From: Trinickia diaoshuihuensis
GTDB lineage: Bacteria > Pseudomonadota > Gammaproteobacteria > Burkholderiales > Burkholderiaceae
Assembly: GCF_003390925.1 (NCBI RefSeq)
Contig: NZ_QUBS01000048.1
Span: forward strand, 124,001-188,000
DNA length: 64,000 nucleotides
Direction: 5' to 3'
The first letter of the stretch is position 1. Every line of letters begins with the position of its first letter. A model generated the notes under the pieces. The model was given only the letters and a program-made list of their open reading frames with translations. It made no database searches and had not been told where the DNA came from. Below are positions 25,589 through 33,591 of the stretch, piece by piece. Position numbers and translations under genes: made by a program.

Positions 25589-25717
25589 ATTTGGTCTACG
25601 TTGGCGCCTTGGGTGACACTCGGAGGCGGTGTCGCCGCAGCGATCTTCGCCGTCTGGCTGAAACGCGCCCGGCCCATGCTGTACGACAATCTCGGGCGGG
25701 TCCTGAACGAACCTTGA
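25589..25717 (+). pseudogene. 3' fragment of an APC permease gene
   Basis: The last 43 codons of the permease at 5610-7052 recur here at roughly 90% nucleotide identity, from ATTTGGTCTACGTTGG through the stop. The translation (IWSTLAPWVTLGGG, ARPMLYDNLGRVLNE) differs at only a few residues. Upstream of 25589 the similarity fades, so this is a truncated tail rather than a gene. Together with the intact gene it places permease 3' ends on both sides of the CDI/DUF4781 region (7053-25588). Confidence 0.8.
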
Positions 25718-25736
25718 ACGGCCGACATCGAATGGA

Positions 25737-26405
25737 TCACAAATACTCGACGGCGCTCACGAATTCCGACGGCCGCGCGCTGGGCGTCGAGAAGATCAGG
25801 ATGTCGCGATAGCCGTTGCGCGCCTGGTCGACGCAGGACGTAGGCGTCGCATAATGAAAATAGACCTGGTCATCCATCAGTAGCAGGTCCCCCGGCTGCA
25901 ACGTTCTTTCGAACAGCACCGTCGTCCTGTCCGCGAGCACTTGCGACGCGCCGCCTGTGATGTTCTCGCGCGACACGCAAAGCATGCCGACATAGTCCAT
26001 GCCATCCTGATGCGGCCCTTCCGTCACCGGCAAACTCGGTGCTTTGCCGATGCTCGTGATCCTGTGCGCCTGCACCAGTATTTCGCGCTGCGGTTCGATT
26101 GCGCAGCGTTCGACATAGGTCAGGATCGCGCGGGTCAGCGCGCCGTTCAGGTAGCGCTCTGGGATCTCCGGATAGTCGCGGATGATCGTTCCCCCCGGCG
26201 CGACGAATTTGCGGCTCGACAGGATCTGCAATGGTTCGTGCGTTTCTTTGCGGACAGTGCCGTTCTCGATCCGCACGCGCATGATGCTTTTCGCGCGGAA
26301 GCCGGCCTTCAGGTACGGATCGACAGGTAGGGTAGCAAACAGCGAGGTAAGCCCTGACAACTCGGGTTCGCTGAACAGATTCACGACGTCATAGTCCATT
26401 TTCAT
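25737..26405 (-). CDS. 2-oxoglutarate/Fe(II)-dependent dioxygenase (amino acid hydroxylase-like, 2OG-Fe_Oxy_2 type)
   Basis: A 222-residue cupin-fold hydroxylase. HQDGMD supplies the proximal His and Asp iron ligands, YFHYAT the distal His, and NGYRDILIF the arginine that binds 2-oxoglutarate. The spacing HQDG...RENITGG...LL.D resembles the isoleucine 4-hydroxylase (IDO) family, which hydroxylates free amino acids. The ATG at 26405 gives a normal N-terminus; the reading frame upstream is not family-like. It is the last gene of the nine-gene minus-strand cluster, 58 bp after the synthetase-like gene. It probably hydroxylates an amino acid building block or a late intermediate. Confidence 0.88.
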   Translation of the reverse strand: MKMDYDVVNLFSEPELSGLTSLFATLPVDPYLKAGFRAKSIMRVRIENGTVRKETHEPLQILSSRKFVAPGGTIIRDYPEIPERYLNGALTRAILTYVERCAIEPQREILVQAHRITSIGKAPSLPVTEGPHQDGMDYVGMLCVSRENITGGASQVLADRTTVLFERTLQPGDLLLMDDQVYFHYATPTSCVDQARNGYRDILIFSTPSARPSEFVSAVEYL

Positions 26406-26463
26406 TTTTCTATCGTCCCGGAATCTTTTCCAGCATGGTGTGGCATAGCAGGCGCCGCGAATC

Positions 26464-27447
26464 TCATTGAACCAGGCTCCTGGTGAATCGCGCGAACTCC
26501 GTCGGCGTACGCCAGTCGTGCTCCCCGCGCTCATCGGCAAAGCACTGTCGCCAGAGGTCCAGTAGCGCTAGGGGCATCGACGCATACTGATAAGTCAGCT
26601 TCGTGAGCGAATCGCCGACATAGATCTTGTCCGGCTGACTCGATCGATACATCCGACCATCGCCGCGCACGTTGGGAAACGGACAGAAATAAATGCCCGC
26701 GGTCGCAGCGACAGGTCCGCCCAACACTTCGCGATCAACCTTTTGCGCGCACTGGACGACTTGAATCTGCTGCAAGTCTTCGAAGTAGATCAATTGCTCG
26801 ATGTCTCGCTCGTATATCGATGCCAGCACCGACACGCAGTTGAACGCCACGCAATCAATCGTCGACGCCACCTGACCGGCGGTTCCCAGGGCGGGGGCGT
26901 GTGAATGACGGGCGATCTCGTACAGGTTGATCAGCGTGTCGCGCGGCACACGCGACTGGATGACCGAGCAAGCGTGCGCGACGGCCGGGGCGTTTTTGAA
27001 CGCGTCGGTGTTGCAAACGTGATAATCGGTCAGTTGGAGGCGCTGTGCGAACCGTGCGGCCATCTGCGACACCTGCCGATGGATCTCGTCCCAATCTGCG
27101 GATAGCGAAGGGAATTTTAGTTTTTCGCCGCGCGTGCCCACGAACAGGATCGGCGTCGCGCCGATCAGCTTGGCGGTCGTCAGCAGGCTATGTATCTTGG
27201 CAACGCATTCCAGCGTGAGGCTCGGCACGCAGTCAGTGATGCACACGCCGCCGCAGAGCACGGCATCGCGCGCGATGTGCGTCAGGTCGCGCGTGCCGCA
27301 CCACAGCCCGGCGCGGCAGACCGGCGAATCACGCAGCGGCGTTTGCGCATGCCAGCGCGCGCCGTCGTCGAGGCCGAAGCGCGTGCTTAGCGCGTCGCGA
27401 TCCAACTGGTACCACTGCTCGATCAGTTGCAATCCCAACGTGTTCAT
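26464..27447 (-). CDS. Degenerate class Ic aminoacyl-tRNA synthetase-like protein (TrpRS/TyrRS fold)
   Basis: A product of 327 residues. I read it as a TrpRS/TyrRS relative by motif order. VPSLTLECVAKIHSLL (75-90) sits where class Ic enzymes have SLHIGHLVPLL, and is followed 11 residues later by PILFVGTRGEKL, like the second Rossmann strand. FEDLQQIQVVQCAQKV (222-237) sits where GxDQ..H.ELARD is expected. GRMYRSSQPDKIYVGDS (264-280) aligns with KMSKSDPN..IFLTDS. HIGH is replaced by TLEC and KMSKS by MYRSS, so ordinary tRNA charging is doubtful. The helical anticodon domain is missing. ATGA overlap couples it to the methyltransferase gene upstream. The fold assignment is by eye; a moonlighting amide-forming role in this pathway is inference. 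Confidence 0.6.
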   Translation of the reverse strand: MNTLGLQLIEQWYQLDRDALSTRFGLDDGARWHAQTPLRDSPVCRAGLWCGTRDLTHIARDAVLCGGVCITDCVPSLTLECVAKIHSLLTTAKLIGATPILFVGTRGEKLKFPSLSADWDEIHRQVSQMAARFAQRLQLTDYHVCNTDAFKNAPAVAHACSVIQSRVPRDTLINLYEIARHSHAPALGTAGQVASTIDCVAFNCVSVLASIYERDIEQLIYFEDLQQIQVVQCAQKVDREVLGGPVAATAGIYFCPFPNVRGDGRMYRSSQPDKIYVGDSLTKLTYQYASMPLALLDLWRQCFADERGEHDWRTPTEFARFTRSLVQ

Positions 27448-28364
27448 CGGCGGTTTCCAACCCGGAGTTGTTCTCGCGGGTCGAGCTTCGCCGCATATAA
27501 ATAGGGCACGCCTTCGTGGTCCGCTTGATCGAGGTTCAAGCCGAGCCGGGCGGCGGCGGCCAATAACTGGCGGCGTTGCTCCAGGGCGCAGGGCGAGGTG
27601 GTGAAGACGATCGCGCCATCGTCGTTCAACGCATCGAAGCACGAAGTCAGCCAGCCGCTCAATGCGTGCTGATAGAAGGTCTCGTCGGCGAGCAGCGCCT
27701 GATCGTCGGGCATTCGCCGGCCCAGTAGCGCGAGTAACGGCGAGCAGAACCGCGTAAACGAACCGCGTCCGAAGTAGGGCGGATCGAACAAACACACATC
27801 CGCGTGCTGTCCGATGCCGATGCCCGAGACATCGGCAATGCGGTAGCTGAGGCGGCGTTCCAGCGCATGTGAATAGGGTTTCAGCTCTGCGATGAAACGC
27901 GCCGTGTCGGCCTTGGCCCGCCGATAGGTTGGCATGGCAGATCCTCGCTCGCATGCGCCGTCGGCGCATGCTCTGCTTACGCAGTAGAGGAGCGCATGCA
28001 CGGAGGCTGCATCGTGCTCGAATTCGTCCGAGCGGTAAATGCATTCGGCAGTCGCACGCGCGTCGCCGTCGCCAAGGGCGGCGAGGTCGATCGGAAGCTC
28101 GGCGAAGAAGCGCTCATTGCCGCGGAACATCTGGATGAATACTTCGGTCAGCGGATTGGAGTCCGACGCGAGTCCCTCGTAGCCCTCGATCGCCGCCACC
28201 AGCGAGATGCTCGCGGAGCCGCAGAACGGATCCAGGACGCGGCCCCGGGCCGGGCAGAACCGCGCCAGCACCGCGCCGATCCAGCCGGCGTCGTTGTTCG
28301 CCGCGGGATAAAACGTGATCCGCCTGTAACGCTCGAGTAGCGCGGTTTTCGTCGTGTCTGTCAT
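27444..28364 (-). CDS. DPPY-type N-methyltransferase (DNA adenine-methylase-like) in the biosynthetic cluster
   Basis: A SAM-dependent methyltransferase of 306 residues from the ATG at 28364. LDPFCGSAS near residue 44 is motif I (SAM binding), and LFDPPYFGRG near residue 190 is motif IV, the DPPY catalytic signature of enzymes that methylate exocyclic amino groups of adenine or cytosine. There is no target-recognition domain or restriction partner nearby. The gene lies inside a biosynthetic cluster with stop/start overlap to the next gene. A small-molecule nucleobase or amine is therefore at least as likely a substrate as DNA. An in-frame start 18 codons earlier is possible but less family-like. 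Confidence 0.8.
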   Translation of the reverse strand: MTDTTKTALLERYRRITFYPAANNDAGWIGAVLARFCPARGRVLDPFCGSASISLVAAIEGYEGLASDSNPLTEVFIQMFRGNERFFAELPIDLAALGDGDARATAECIYRSDEFEHDAASVHALLYCVSRACADGACERGSAMPTYRRAKADTARFIAELKPYSHALERRLSYRIADVSGIGIGQHADVCLFDPPYFGRGSFTRFCSPLLALLGRRMPDDQALLADETFYQHALSGWLTSCFDALNDDGAIVFTTSPCALEQRRQLLAAAARLGLNLDQADHEGVPYLYAAKLDPREQLRVGNRR

Positions 28365-28463
28365 GGCGAGTCGTGGTGGCGGCGTGGCGGCAGTGGCATC
28401 GTGGTAGCGATGCCGCACGCCCTCGGTGTTCGATCGACGCGTGAAGCTGCAAGCGCATCGACG
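28365..28463 (-). other. 99-bp intra-cluster spacer with a hairpin
   Basis: The spacer between the second radical SAM gene and the methyltransferase contains GGCATCG (28395-28401) and CGATGCC (28408-28414) around the loop TGGTAG, extendable to a 9-bp stem. There is no T-run on the minus strand, so it is more likely an mRNA-processing or stability element than a terminator. Confidence 0.35.
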
Positions 28464-29489
28464 CTAGAACCAGATCGGCACTTTTCGGTCGTTGGTCTCG
28501 GCGCCGACACGCTCCAAATGCTTGTTCAGCTTGATATTGGTCGGCTCGCAACGGTCGCAGCGGTGCAGCGCTTGGCACGAGAAGCGCTCGCGTGTCAGTC
28601 GGAAGGCGTCGTTGCCCCATACCTCCCGGAACGGCTTGTCGAGAATGTCGCCGACGATCATCTCGTCGAATCCCGAATACATCAGATCGTTGCAACCGGT
28701 CAGTTTGCCGTTGACCGCGTCGATGAAGGCGACCTGCGATACGACATGACAGCGTTTCAGTCCGCCGGTCAGTTCGGCCGGCTTCGTGCCGCGGATCGCC
28801 GTGCTGAAGAAATCGAGCGGGTCCGAGACGTTCAGCGTGAGATCGAGGGCTTCGCGTTGGATGCGTGACAGGATGTAGTCGATCTCCCGAATCGCCACGT
28901 CGATCTGCGCCCGGTTCATTCTGATGGGTTGCTCGCCGTGTATCGGGATCAAATTCCAATAGCGCACGTGGTGCTCATGAAGGAACGGCACGAAGTCCCG
29001 CAGATGGTAATAGTTCTCCGACGACACGACGGTATTGACCACGAACTGCATCGCGCGCTCGCCGTTGGCGGTTTTGTCGTTGATCGTCTTGATGCCGGCG
29101 CTCGCGTGCTCGAGCAGGCTTCGCGTCTTGCGCACCTCATTGTGAATCGCCGGATAAGGTGAATCGATCGAACAGATGATCTTGCCGATCTTGCTCGCGA
29201 TCAGCGCCTCGCTGAACTTGCGCAGAGCGGTGCCATTCGTGATCAGCGAAAACTTCATCCGCTTGCCGCGCGTGAATTCGAGCAACGGCCCCAGATGCTT
29301 GTACATCAGCGTTTCGCCACCGGTGAAGCGCACCTCGTTGACGCCGAGTCCTTCGAACTCGTCGATCAGGTTCGTCACGTAGTCGAGCCTGGCGGACTCT
29401 TGGTTCTTCGTATAGGAGTCGCACATCACGCAGCGCGCGTTGCACTTCTGCAGCAGCCGGACATAAACCATCGAAGGATAGTCGGTCAT
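28464..29489 (-). CDS. Radical SAM protein with SPASM-like C-terminus (second of a pair)
   Basis: A product of 341 residues. C16-x3-C20-x2-C23 (CNARCVMC) is the radical SAM 4Fe-4S site, followed by FTGGETLMY, the GGE SAM-binding motif. The C-terminal third has extra cysteines (KRCHVV, TGCNDLMY, CQALHRCDRC) that fit an auxiliary-cluster SPASM or twitch domain. The ATG at 29489 was chosen because the region before it is arginine-rich and not family-like. It lies 14 bp after the other radical SAM gene. The chemistry (decarboxylation, epimerisation, aminomutation or C-C bond formation) cannot be told from motifs. Confidence 0.87.
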   Translation of the reverse strand: MTDYPSMVYVRLLQKCNARCVMCDSYTKNQESARLDYVTNLIDEFEGLGVNEVRFTGGETLMYKHLGPLLEFTRGKRMKFSLITNGTALRKFSEALIASKIGKIICSIDSPYPAIHNEVRKTRSLLEHASAGIKTINDKTANGERAMQFVVNTVVSSENYYHLRDFVPFLHEHHVRYWNLIPIHGEQPIRMNRAQIDVAIREIDYILSRIQREALDLTLNVSDPLDFFSTAIRGTKPAELTGGLKRCHVVSQVAFIDAVNGKLTGCNDLMYSGFDEMIVGDILDKPFREVWGNDAFRLTRERFSCQALHRCDRCEPTNIKLNKHLERVGAETNDRKVPIWF

Positions 29490-29503
29490 CGCGGGCTCCG
29501 GGC

Positions 29504-30556
29504 TCACACGCTGCGCGCGTTGAACATTTCCGCGGCCTGCGGTCGCGGCGTGACGCCGGCGTCTACGGTGCTGTTCTTGCAGCAGCGCGAGCAGACCGTA
29601 TAGAGGCGGTTGTGAACCTGATCGAGAAACGCCTTGCGCATCGCCGAGAAGTAGACGTCGGCGAGCGAACGCTCCTTCAGGTTGCCAAACGGAACACCGA
29701 GGCAAGGCGTGACATTGCCGTACGGGTCGATACGCACGGAGTTGTCCACCTTGTTGCAGCCGCGGTTGGCGAAATACGTCGGCTGCGTGTAGTACTCGAC
29801 GATCCGCTCGTCGGGCACCCTGGGCATCGTTTCCACTTTGCCGGACAGCGCAGCCAATTGCTCGCGCAGCGTATCGAGCAGCGCCGGGTCGACCTGCGAA
29901 GTCGAGAACTGGTGCTTGTTCAGCACCGGGAAATCGCGCTCGACCTCGTCGAAACTATCGATCTGCATCTGCTTGTCGAGGAACCAAAGGTGCTGCAATT
30001 GCAACGGCAGTCCCTCGTTTTCGCACCACTCGTAGAGCTCGGTCAGGTGGGCGATGTTGAGACTGTTGATGGTGCAATTGATCAGAAAGCGCGTATCCGG
30101 CGGCGACTGTTTCCGCAGTCGCGCGATGTTCGCGGTGGTTTTCCGGAACGCGAACTTGTGCGCGCGAACCTGATCGTGAACGGCTTCCGGGCCGTCGAGC
30201 GAGATGGTGATCGATTGCGGCGGATATTTCTCCAGCAGATCGAATTGCTCGTCGGTGATACGGATCGCGCTGGTCAGCAGATTGATCCGTTGCGCACCGG
30301 CGAGCATTTCATAGACGATCGAAAAGTGCTGGCCGAACAGCGCTTCGCCGCCGGTCAGGGTGACGCGTGTCTTGCCCGGAAAATTCAGGATGTCTTGCGC
30401 GACCTTGATCGACTGCTCGCGATCGAGATACTGTGGTTTGACTCGGTAGGTATCGGACAATTGGGTAAACGGACACATCACGCAGAGCAGCCCGCAGTGA
30501 TAGGTCAGCTCCCACGTGATACCGACCGGTTGGTTGACCGCGATGGTTCCGCTCAT
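29504..30556 (-). CDS. Radical SAM protein with SPASM-like C-terminus (first of a pair)
   Basis: A product of 350 residues. C21-x3-C25-x2-C28 (CGLLCVMC) binds the radical SAM cluster, and LTGGEALF is the SAM motif. The C-terminal cysteines (RGCNKVDNSV, VTPCLGVPFGNL, VCSRCCKNS) match a SPASM domain with one or two auxiliary clusters. It is only distantly similar to the neighbouring radical SAM protein, so the two probably catalyse different steps. It starts 4 bp after the aminotransferase stop and is surely co-transcribed with it. Substrate unknown. Confidence 0.87.
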   Translation of the reverse strand: MSGTIAVNQPVGITWELTYHCGLLCVMCPFTQLSDTYRVKPQYLDREQSIKVAQDILNFPGKTRVTLTGGEALFGQHFSIVYEMLAGAQRINLLTSAIRITDEQFDLLEKYPPQSITISLDGPEAVHDQVRAHKFAFRKTTANIARLRKQSPPDTRFLINCTINSLNIAHLTELYEWCENEGLPLQLQHLWFLDKQMQIDSFDEVERDFPVLNKHQFSTSQVDPALLDTLREQLAALSGKVETMPRVPDERIVEYYTQPTYFANRGCNKVDNSVRIDPYGNVTPCLGVPFGNLKERSLADVYFSAMRKAFLDQVHNRLYTVCSRCCKNSTVDAGVTPRPQAAEMFNARSV

Positions 30557-30560
30557 GGTC

Positions 30561-31676
30561 CTACTCCATTATCGTGGTTAGATCGTCGACGATCGACTCG
30601 GCTTGCTCTGCGGACATACGGGGGCCGGTGTGCAGATTGATCACCCGCGCGAGACATCGCTCGGCAACCGGGCAAGCGCGATCGCGCTGCGCGACTGTCC
30701 GCTGAAACATCGCAAAGCTATGTACCGCTCGGTACGTTCTTTCGAACGGGACACCGTGCTCCCTGAGCAGCGTCGCCAGATCGTCGGGAGCGAGACGGAA
30801 ACCTGGCGGGATCACCACGGGAAATTTGACCCAACTGCAGCGGGCCGTGGCATCCGGCGTCGGTACGGCGAAACCGGTGCCGGCAAAAAAACTCCGATAG
30901 AGGTCCGCGACCGCACGCCGTTGCGCGAGAAAGCGCTCTATCTGTTCGAACTGTCCAACTCCGTACGCGGCGTTCAACTCGGAGAGCCGGAAATTGAAGC
31001 CCTGCATGTGATGCTCATTCCACGCCGTCAGTCCGTGATTGCGGATAATGCTTACCTTGGCAGCGACCTCGGAGTCGTTGGTGACGACCATGCCGCCCTC
31101 GCCGGAACTGATCACTTTCGACGGACTCAGGCTGAAGGCCCCGGCGATACCGAGCGTGCCGACATGACGGCCGCCGGTGAAACAGCCGATGCCTTGGGCG
31201 GCATCTTCGATGATCCGCGCGCGCGGGAAGCCGGGATGCATCGTCGCGGGCATACCGTACAAATGCACCGGCAGATAGTAGCGGGCACCGCGTTCCAGTG
31301 CGCGATCGAGACTGTCCATACTCGGCTGTAGCGTCAGTTCGTCGATATCGAGGAAGTAGGGCTGTGCGCCGGCGAGCACGATGGCGTTCACGGTGCCGAC
31401 GAACGTATGCGTCGTCACGGCGACCAGGTCGCCCGGCCCGACACCGGCCGCGAGCAACGCCGCCAGGATCGCCGCGCTGCCTGAGTTGACCGCGATCGCA
31501 TGGGCCGCGCCGGTGTACTCGCGAAAGCACGATTCGAGGCGCTGAACGAACGGGCCGCTGGGAAACCCGGACACCAGGCGGCTTTTCGCGACCGCGTCCA
31601 GATACAGACCCTCGTTGCCCTCGGAGGCCGTCGGCATTCCGATGATTTTGATGTTCGCTTGAAGCGGCATTGGCAT
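30561..31676 (-). CDS. DegT/DnrJ/EryC1/StrS family PLP-dependent aminotransferase
   Basis: A 371-residue sugar-aminotransferase family protein. The PLP-binding lysine is K187 in SLSPSKVISSGEGG, with EDAAQ (157-161) contacting the cofactor and NSGSAAI near residue 64 in the phosphate-binding loop. Members convert keto sugars to amino sugars using glutamate or glutamine, and occur in many antibiotic clusters, including nucleoside antibiotics. Here it stands between a glycosyltransferase and two radical SAM genes with 4-16 bp spacing. A role in aminating the sugar of a glycosylated intermediate is likely but inferred. Confidence 0.92.
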   Translation of the reverse strand: MPMPLQANIKIIGMPTASEGNEGLYLDAVAKSRLVSGFPSGPFVQRLESCFREYTGAAHAIAVNSGSAAILAALLAAGVGPGDLVAVTTHTFVGTVNAIVLAGAQPYFLDIDELTLQPSMDSLDRALERGARYYLPVHLYGMPATMHPGFPRARIIEDAAQGIGCFTGGRHVGTLGIAGAFSLSPSKVISSGEGGMVVTNDSEVAAKVSIIRNHGLTAWNEHHMQGFNFRLSELNAAYGVGQFEQIERFLAQRRAVADLYRSFFAGTGFAVPTPDATARCSWVKFPVVIPPGFRLAPDDLATLLREHGVPFERTYRAVHSFAMFQRTVAQRDRACPVAERCLARVINLHTGPRMSAEQAESIVDDLTTIME

Positions 31677-31692
31677 ATCCCCATGAGGTGGC

Positions 31693-32907
31693 TCAAGCGA
31701 GCGCGAAGAGCTGCTTGACCTCGTTCGTCACATGCGTGGCGCCGTCGAATCCGCCGATGCATGCGTCGAACTGCGCACGCTGGGCGCGAATCGCCGCAGC
31801 ACGCAACGCCGCGTCGAACAGCAGTTCGCACACGCGTTCGGCGGCTGCGTCGGCGAGCGTGTCGAATTCCGGCGACGTGAGTTGCGATTTCGCACGTTCC
31901 TGCAGAAACCGCGTCGCGGCCCGCGGATCTCGCGGCAGATCCCGCGTGCCGAAATCGAGCGCGGCGTATTGTCCGGCAGGGTCGAGAATCATCCGGTTCA
32001 GATGGTGCGCGTAATGCTGATCCGGCAACAGCAGGTAGGGCGTGCCGTGAAAGATGCTTTCGAGTGCGGTGGTCAGTCCGGGCGGCGCCAGCAGCAGTGT
32101 GCAGGTGCGCACTTTTTCGTTCATGTGGCGGTGATCGAGCGAGCACATGTTGAAGCGCCGCTGCTGTTCCTGCGGGATCAGCTTACGTACCGCGGGATTG
32201 ACGGCAATATCGATCCGGGTGTCGCCACCCGCTTTTGCTCGAATCCGCTCGCACAGATCGATGACGAGGTTCGCGTAGTCGAGCGATGAGACGGCATCCG
32301 CGAATGCCGACAACTGCCCCGACAGCGATACCAATAGGTCGCAGCCTTGACATGCGACCGGCTCGCCGTGGCGCGGCACGATCGCGTCGATTTCCCGCGG
32401 GTTCGCGATTGCGATCGTGCTATTGAGGTTGCTGTAGCGCTGGATAAAGCAGGCGTGCGCTAGATAGTGCGCGAGCGCCTGCGCGTCGTGCATCGGCATG
32501 TCGTTCGCCAGTTCGTAGCCGAGCGCCGGCGCGCCGGGCAACTCGCTGCTTAACTTTTCGAGCATCTCGCGTTCGATGGACGAGCGCCACAGGAACGACA
32601 GGCTGTCGACGTAAAGCGTGGTTTTCCGGTGGGCGTACCCCGCAATGACCAGCGCCGGCTCCATTACGCTCAGGATCGCGTCGCAGCCGCGAATTAGCGC
32701 TTCGTGCTCATGAATCCGGCCGGCCTCGAGCTCGACGATGGTGTCGAAGAAACCCTGGTTCATTCGCACCGCCGTCATGGCGGTGCCGCCGCCGAGGAAC
32801 GAGAGATGGAAATCGCCGCCCCGAAGCCGCTCGACAATACTCAACAGTTTTCCCGCTGGACCGTAGCCGAACGGCTCGGCGGATAGCAATAGTTTGGGGC
32901 GCCGCAT
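31693..32907 (-). CDS. GT-B glycosyltransferase-like protein, resembles cytosylglucuronate synthases
   Basis: A product of 404 residues; the ATG at 32907 has AGAGGA upstream. The N-terminus (EPFGYGPAGKLLSI, then FLGGGTAMT) is like the FGWGSAGKL opening I recall for (hydroxymethyl)cytosylglucuronate synthases of blasticidin- and mildiomycin-type clusters. The C-terminal half has the GT-B nucleotide-sugar region (LLLAPPGLTTALESIFHGTP, LLLPDQHYAHHLN). It therefore probably joins a sugar to a base or other acceptor. The CGA-synthase resemblance is from memory and short motifs. It lies 16 bp upstream of the aminotransferase gene and 78 bp after the PRTase gene. Confidence 0.65.
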   Translation of the reverse strand: MRRPKLLLSAEPFGYGPAGKLLSIVERLRGGDFHLSFLGGGTAMTAVRMNQGFFDTIVELEAGRIHEHEALIRGCDAILSVMEPALVIAGYAHRKTTLYVDSLSFLWRSSIEREMLEKLSSELPGAPALGYELANDMPMHDAQALAHYLAHACFIQRYSNLNSTIAIANPREIDAIVPRHGEPVACQGCDLLVSLSGQLSAFADAVSSLDYANLVIDLCERIRAKAGGDTRIDIAVNPAVRKLIPQEQQRRFNMCSLDHRHMNEKVRTCTLLLAPPGLTTALESIFHGTPYLLLPDQHYAHHLNRMILDPAGQYAALDFGTRDLPRDPRAATRFLQERAKSQLTSPEFDTLADAAAERVCELLFDAALRAAAIRAQRAQFDACIGGFDGATHVTNEVKQLFALA

Positions 32908-32985
32908 GGAAGTGTCCTCTTGCTTGGCGTTGCAGGGCTTGCGGCGGACGCTTGTCGCGACGCTCTCCACGCCGCACCACGATCG

Positions 32986-33591
32986 TCAGAACATCGCGAC
33001 GACGGTCGAGCGTTCTCCGGTCAGCGACAGCTTCACGACGCTCTTCACCGTGTAGCCGGTCTCACTTTCCACGCGCGCGGCGCCGCCGTAGTCGATCTTC
33101 TCCGCGAGGCAGACGATATCGACAATGATGGCGCCGGCGGCCTCGACCGCCCGGATCAGCCCGATGAGGGTGCCGCCTGTGCTCAACATGTCATCGACGA
33201 TGATCACCATGTCGCCGCGCTCGACGCCGTTCAGGAACAAGCTGCCCGAGTGGTACTCGCAGTCGAACGGAACGCTGATCTGCCCGTCGAGCCCGTTGGG
33301 GTACCAGCGGGCTATACCGAACGGCAACCCGGACTTCAGCGACACGGCGGCGATCAGCACGGCGCCTTTGTCTTCTTCCCCCACGATCTTGGTCGACCGC
33401 TGGAAGTCGCCCATTTCGATGACGGCCTCCGCCGCACGCGCCAACACGTCTGGGCGGGTGGCCGGAATCTGCTCGGTCAGCGAATTGATGACGAACTTCT
33501 TGCCTTGAACAGGCAGGAGCGGGCAACCGTCGAAGGCATCCCGAAGCAGGGCGTCGTCGGCTAGCTGTGGAATCCGGATATCGTCAAGCAT
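32986..33591 (-). CDS. Phosphoribosyltransferase (adenine PRTase-like)
   Basis: A product of 201 residues. VIIVDDMLSTGGT (129-141) is the PRPP-binding motif of type I phosphoribosyltransferases, and the upstream layout (TRPDVLARAAEAVIE, VGEEDKGAVLIAAV) parallels adenine PRTase. The ATG at 33591 lies 8 bp inside the upstream synthetase-like gene with a GAGGG ribosome site, so the two are coupled. In this cluster it could attach ribose 5-phosphate to an unusual base, or cleave a nucleotide to free the base. A housekeeping salvage gene would rarely be embedded this way. Confidence 0.85.
   Translation of the reverse strand: MLDDIRIPQLADDALLRDAFDGCPLLPVQGKKFVINSLTEQIPATRPDVLARAAEAVIEMGDFQRSTKIVGEEDKGAVLIAAVSLKSGLPFGIARWYPNGLDGQISVPFDCEYHSGSLFLNGVERGDMVIIVDDMLSTGGTLIGLIRAVEAAGAIIVDIVCLAEKIDYGGAARVESETGYTVKSVVKLSLTGERSTVVAMF

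Noticed and set aside
26464-27447. Cyclodipeptide synthase (also a class Ic relative lacking HIGH and KMSKS)
   Set aside because: The product is longer, keeps a KMSKS-like loop, and lacks the serine-containing active-site signature (GxS...NSYF) of cyclodipeptide synthases.
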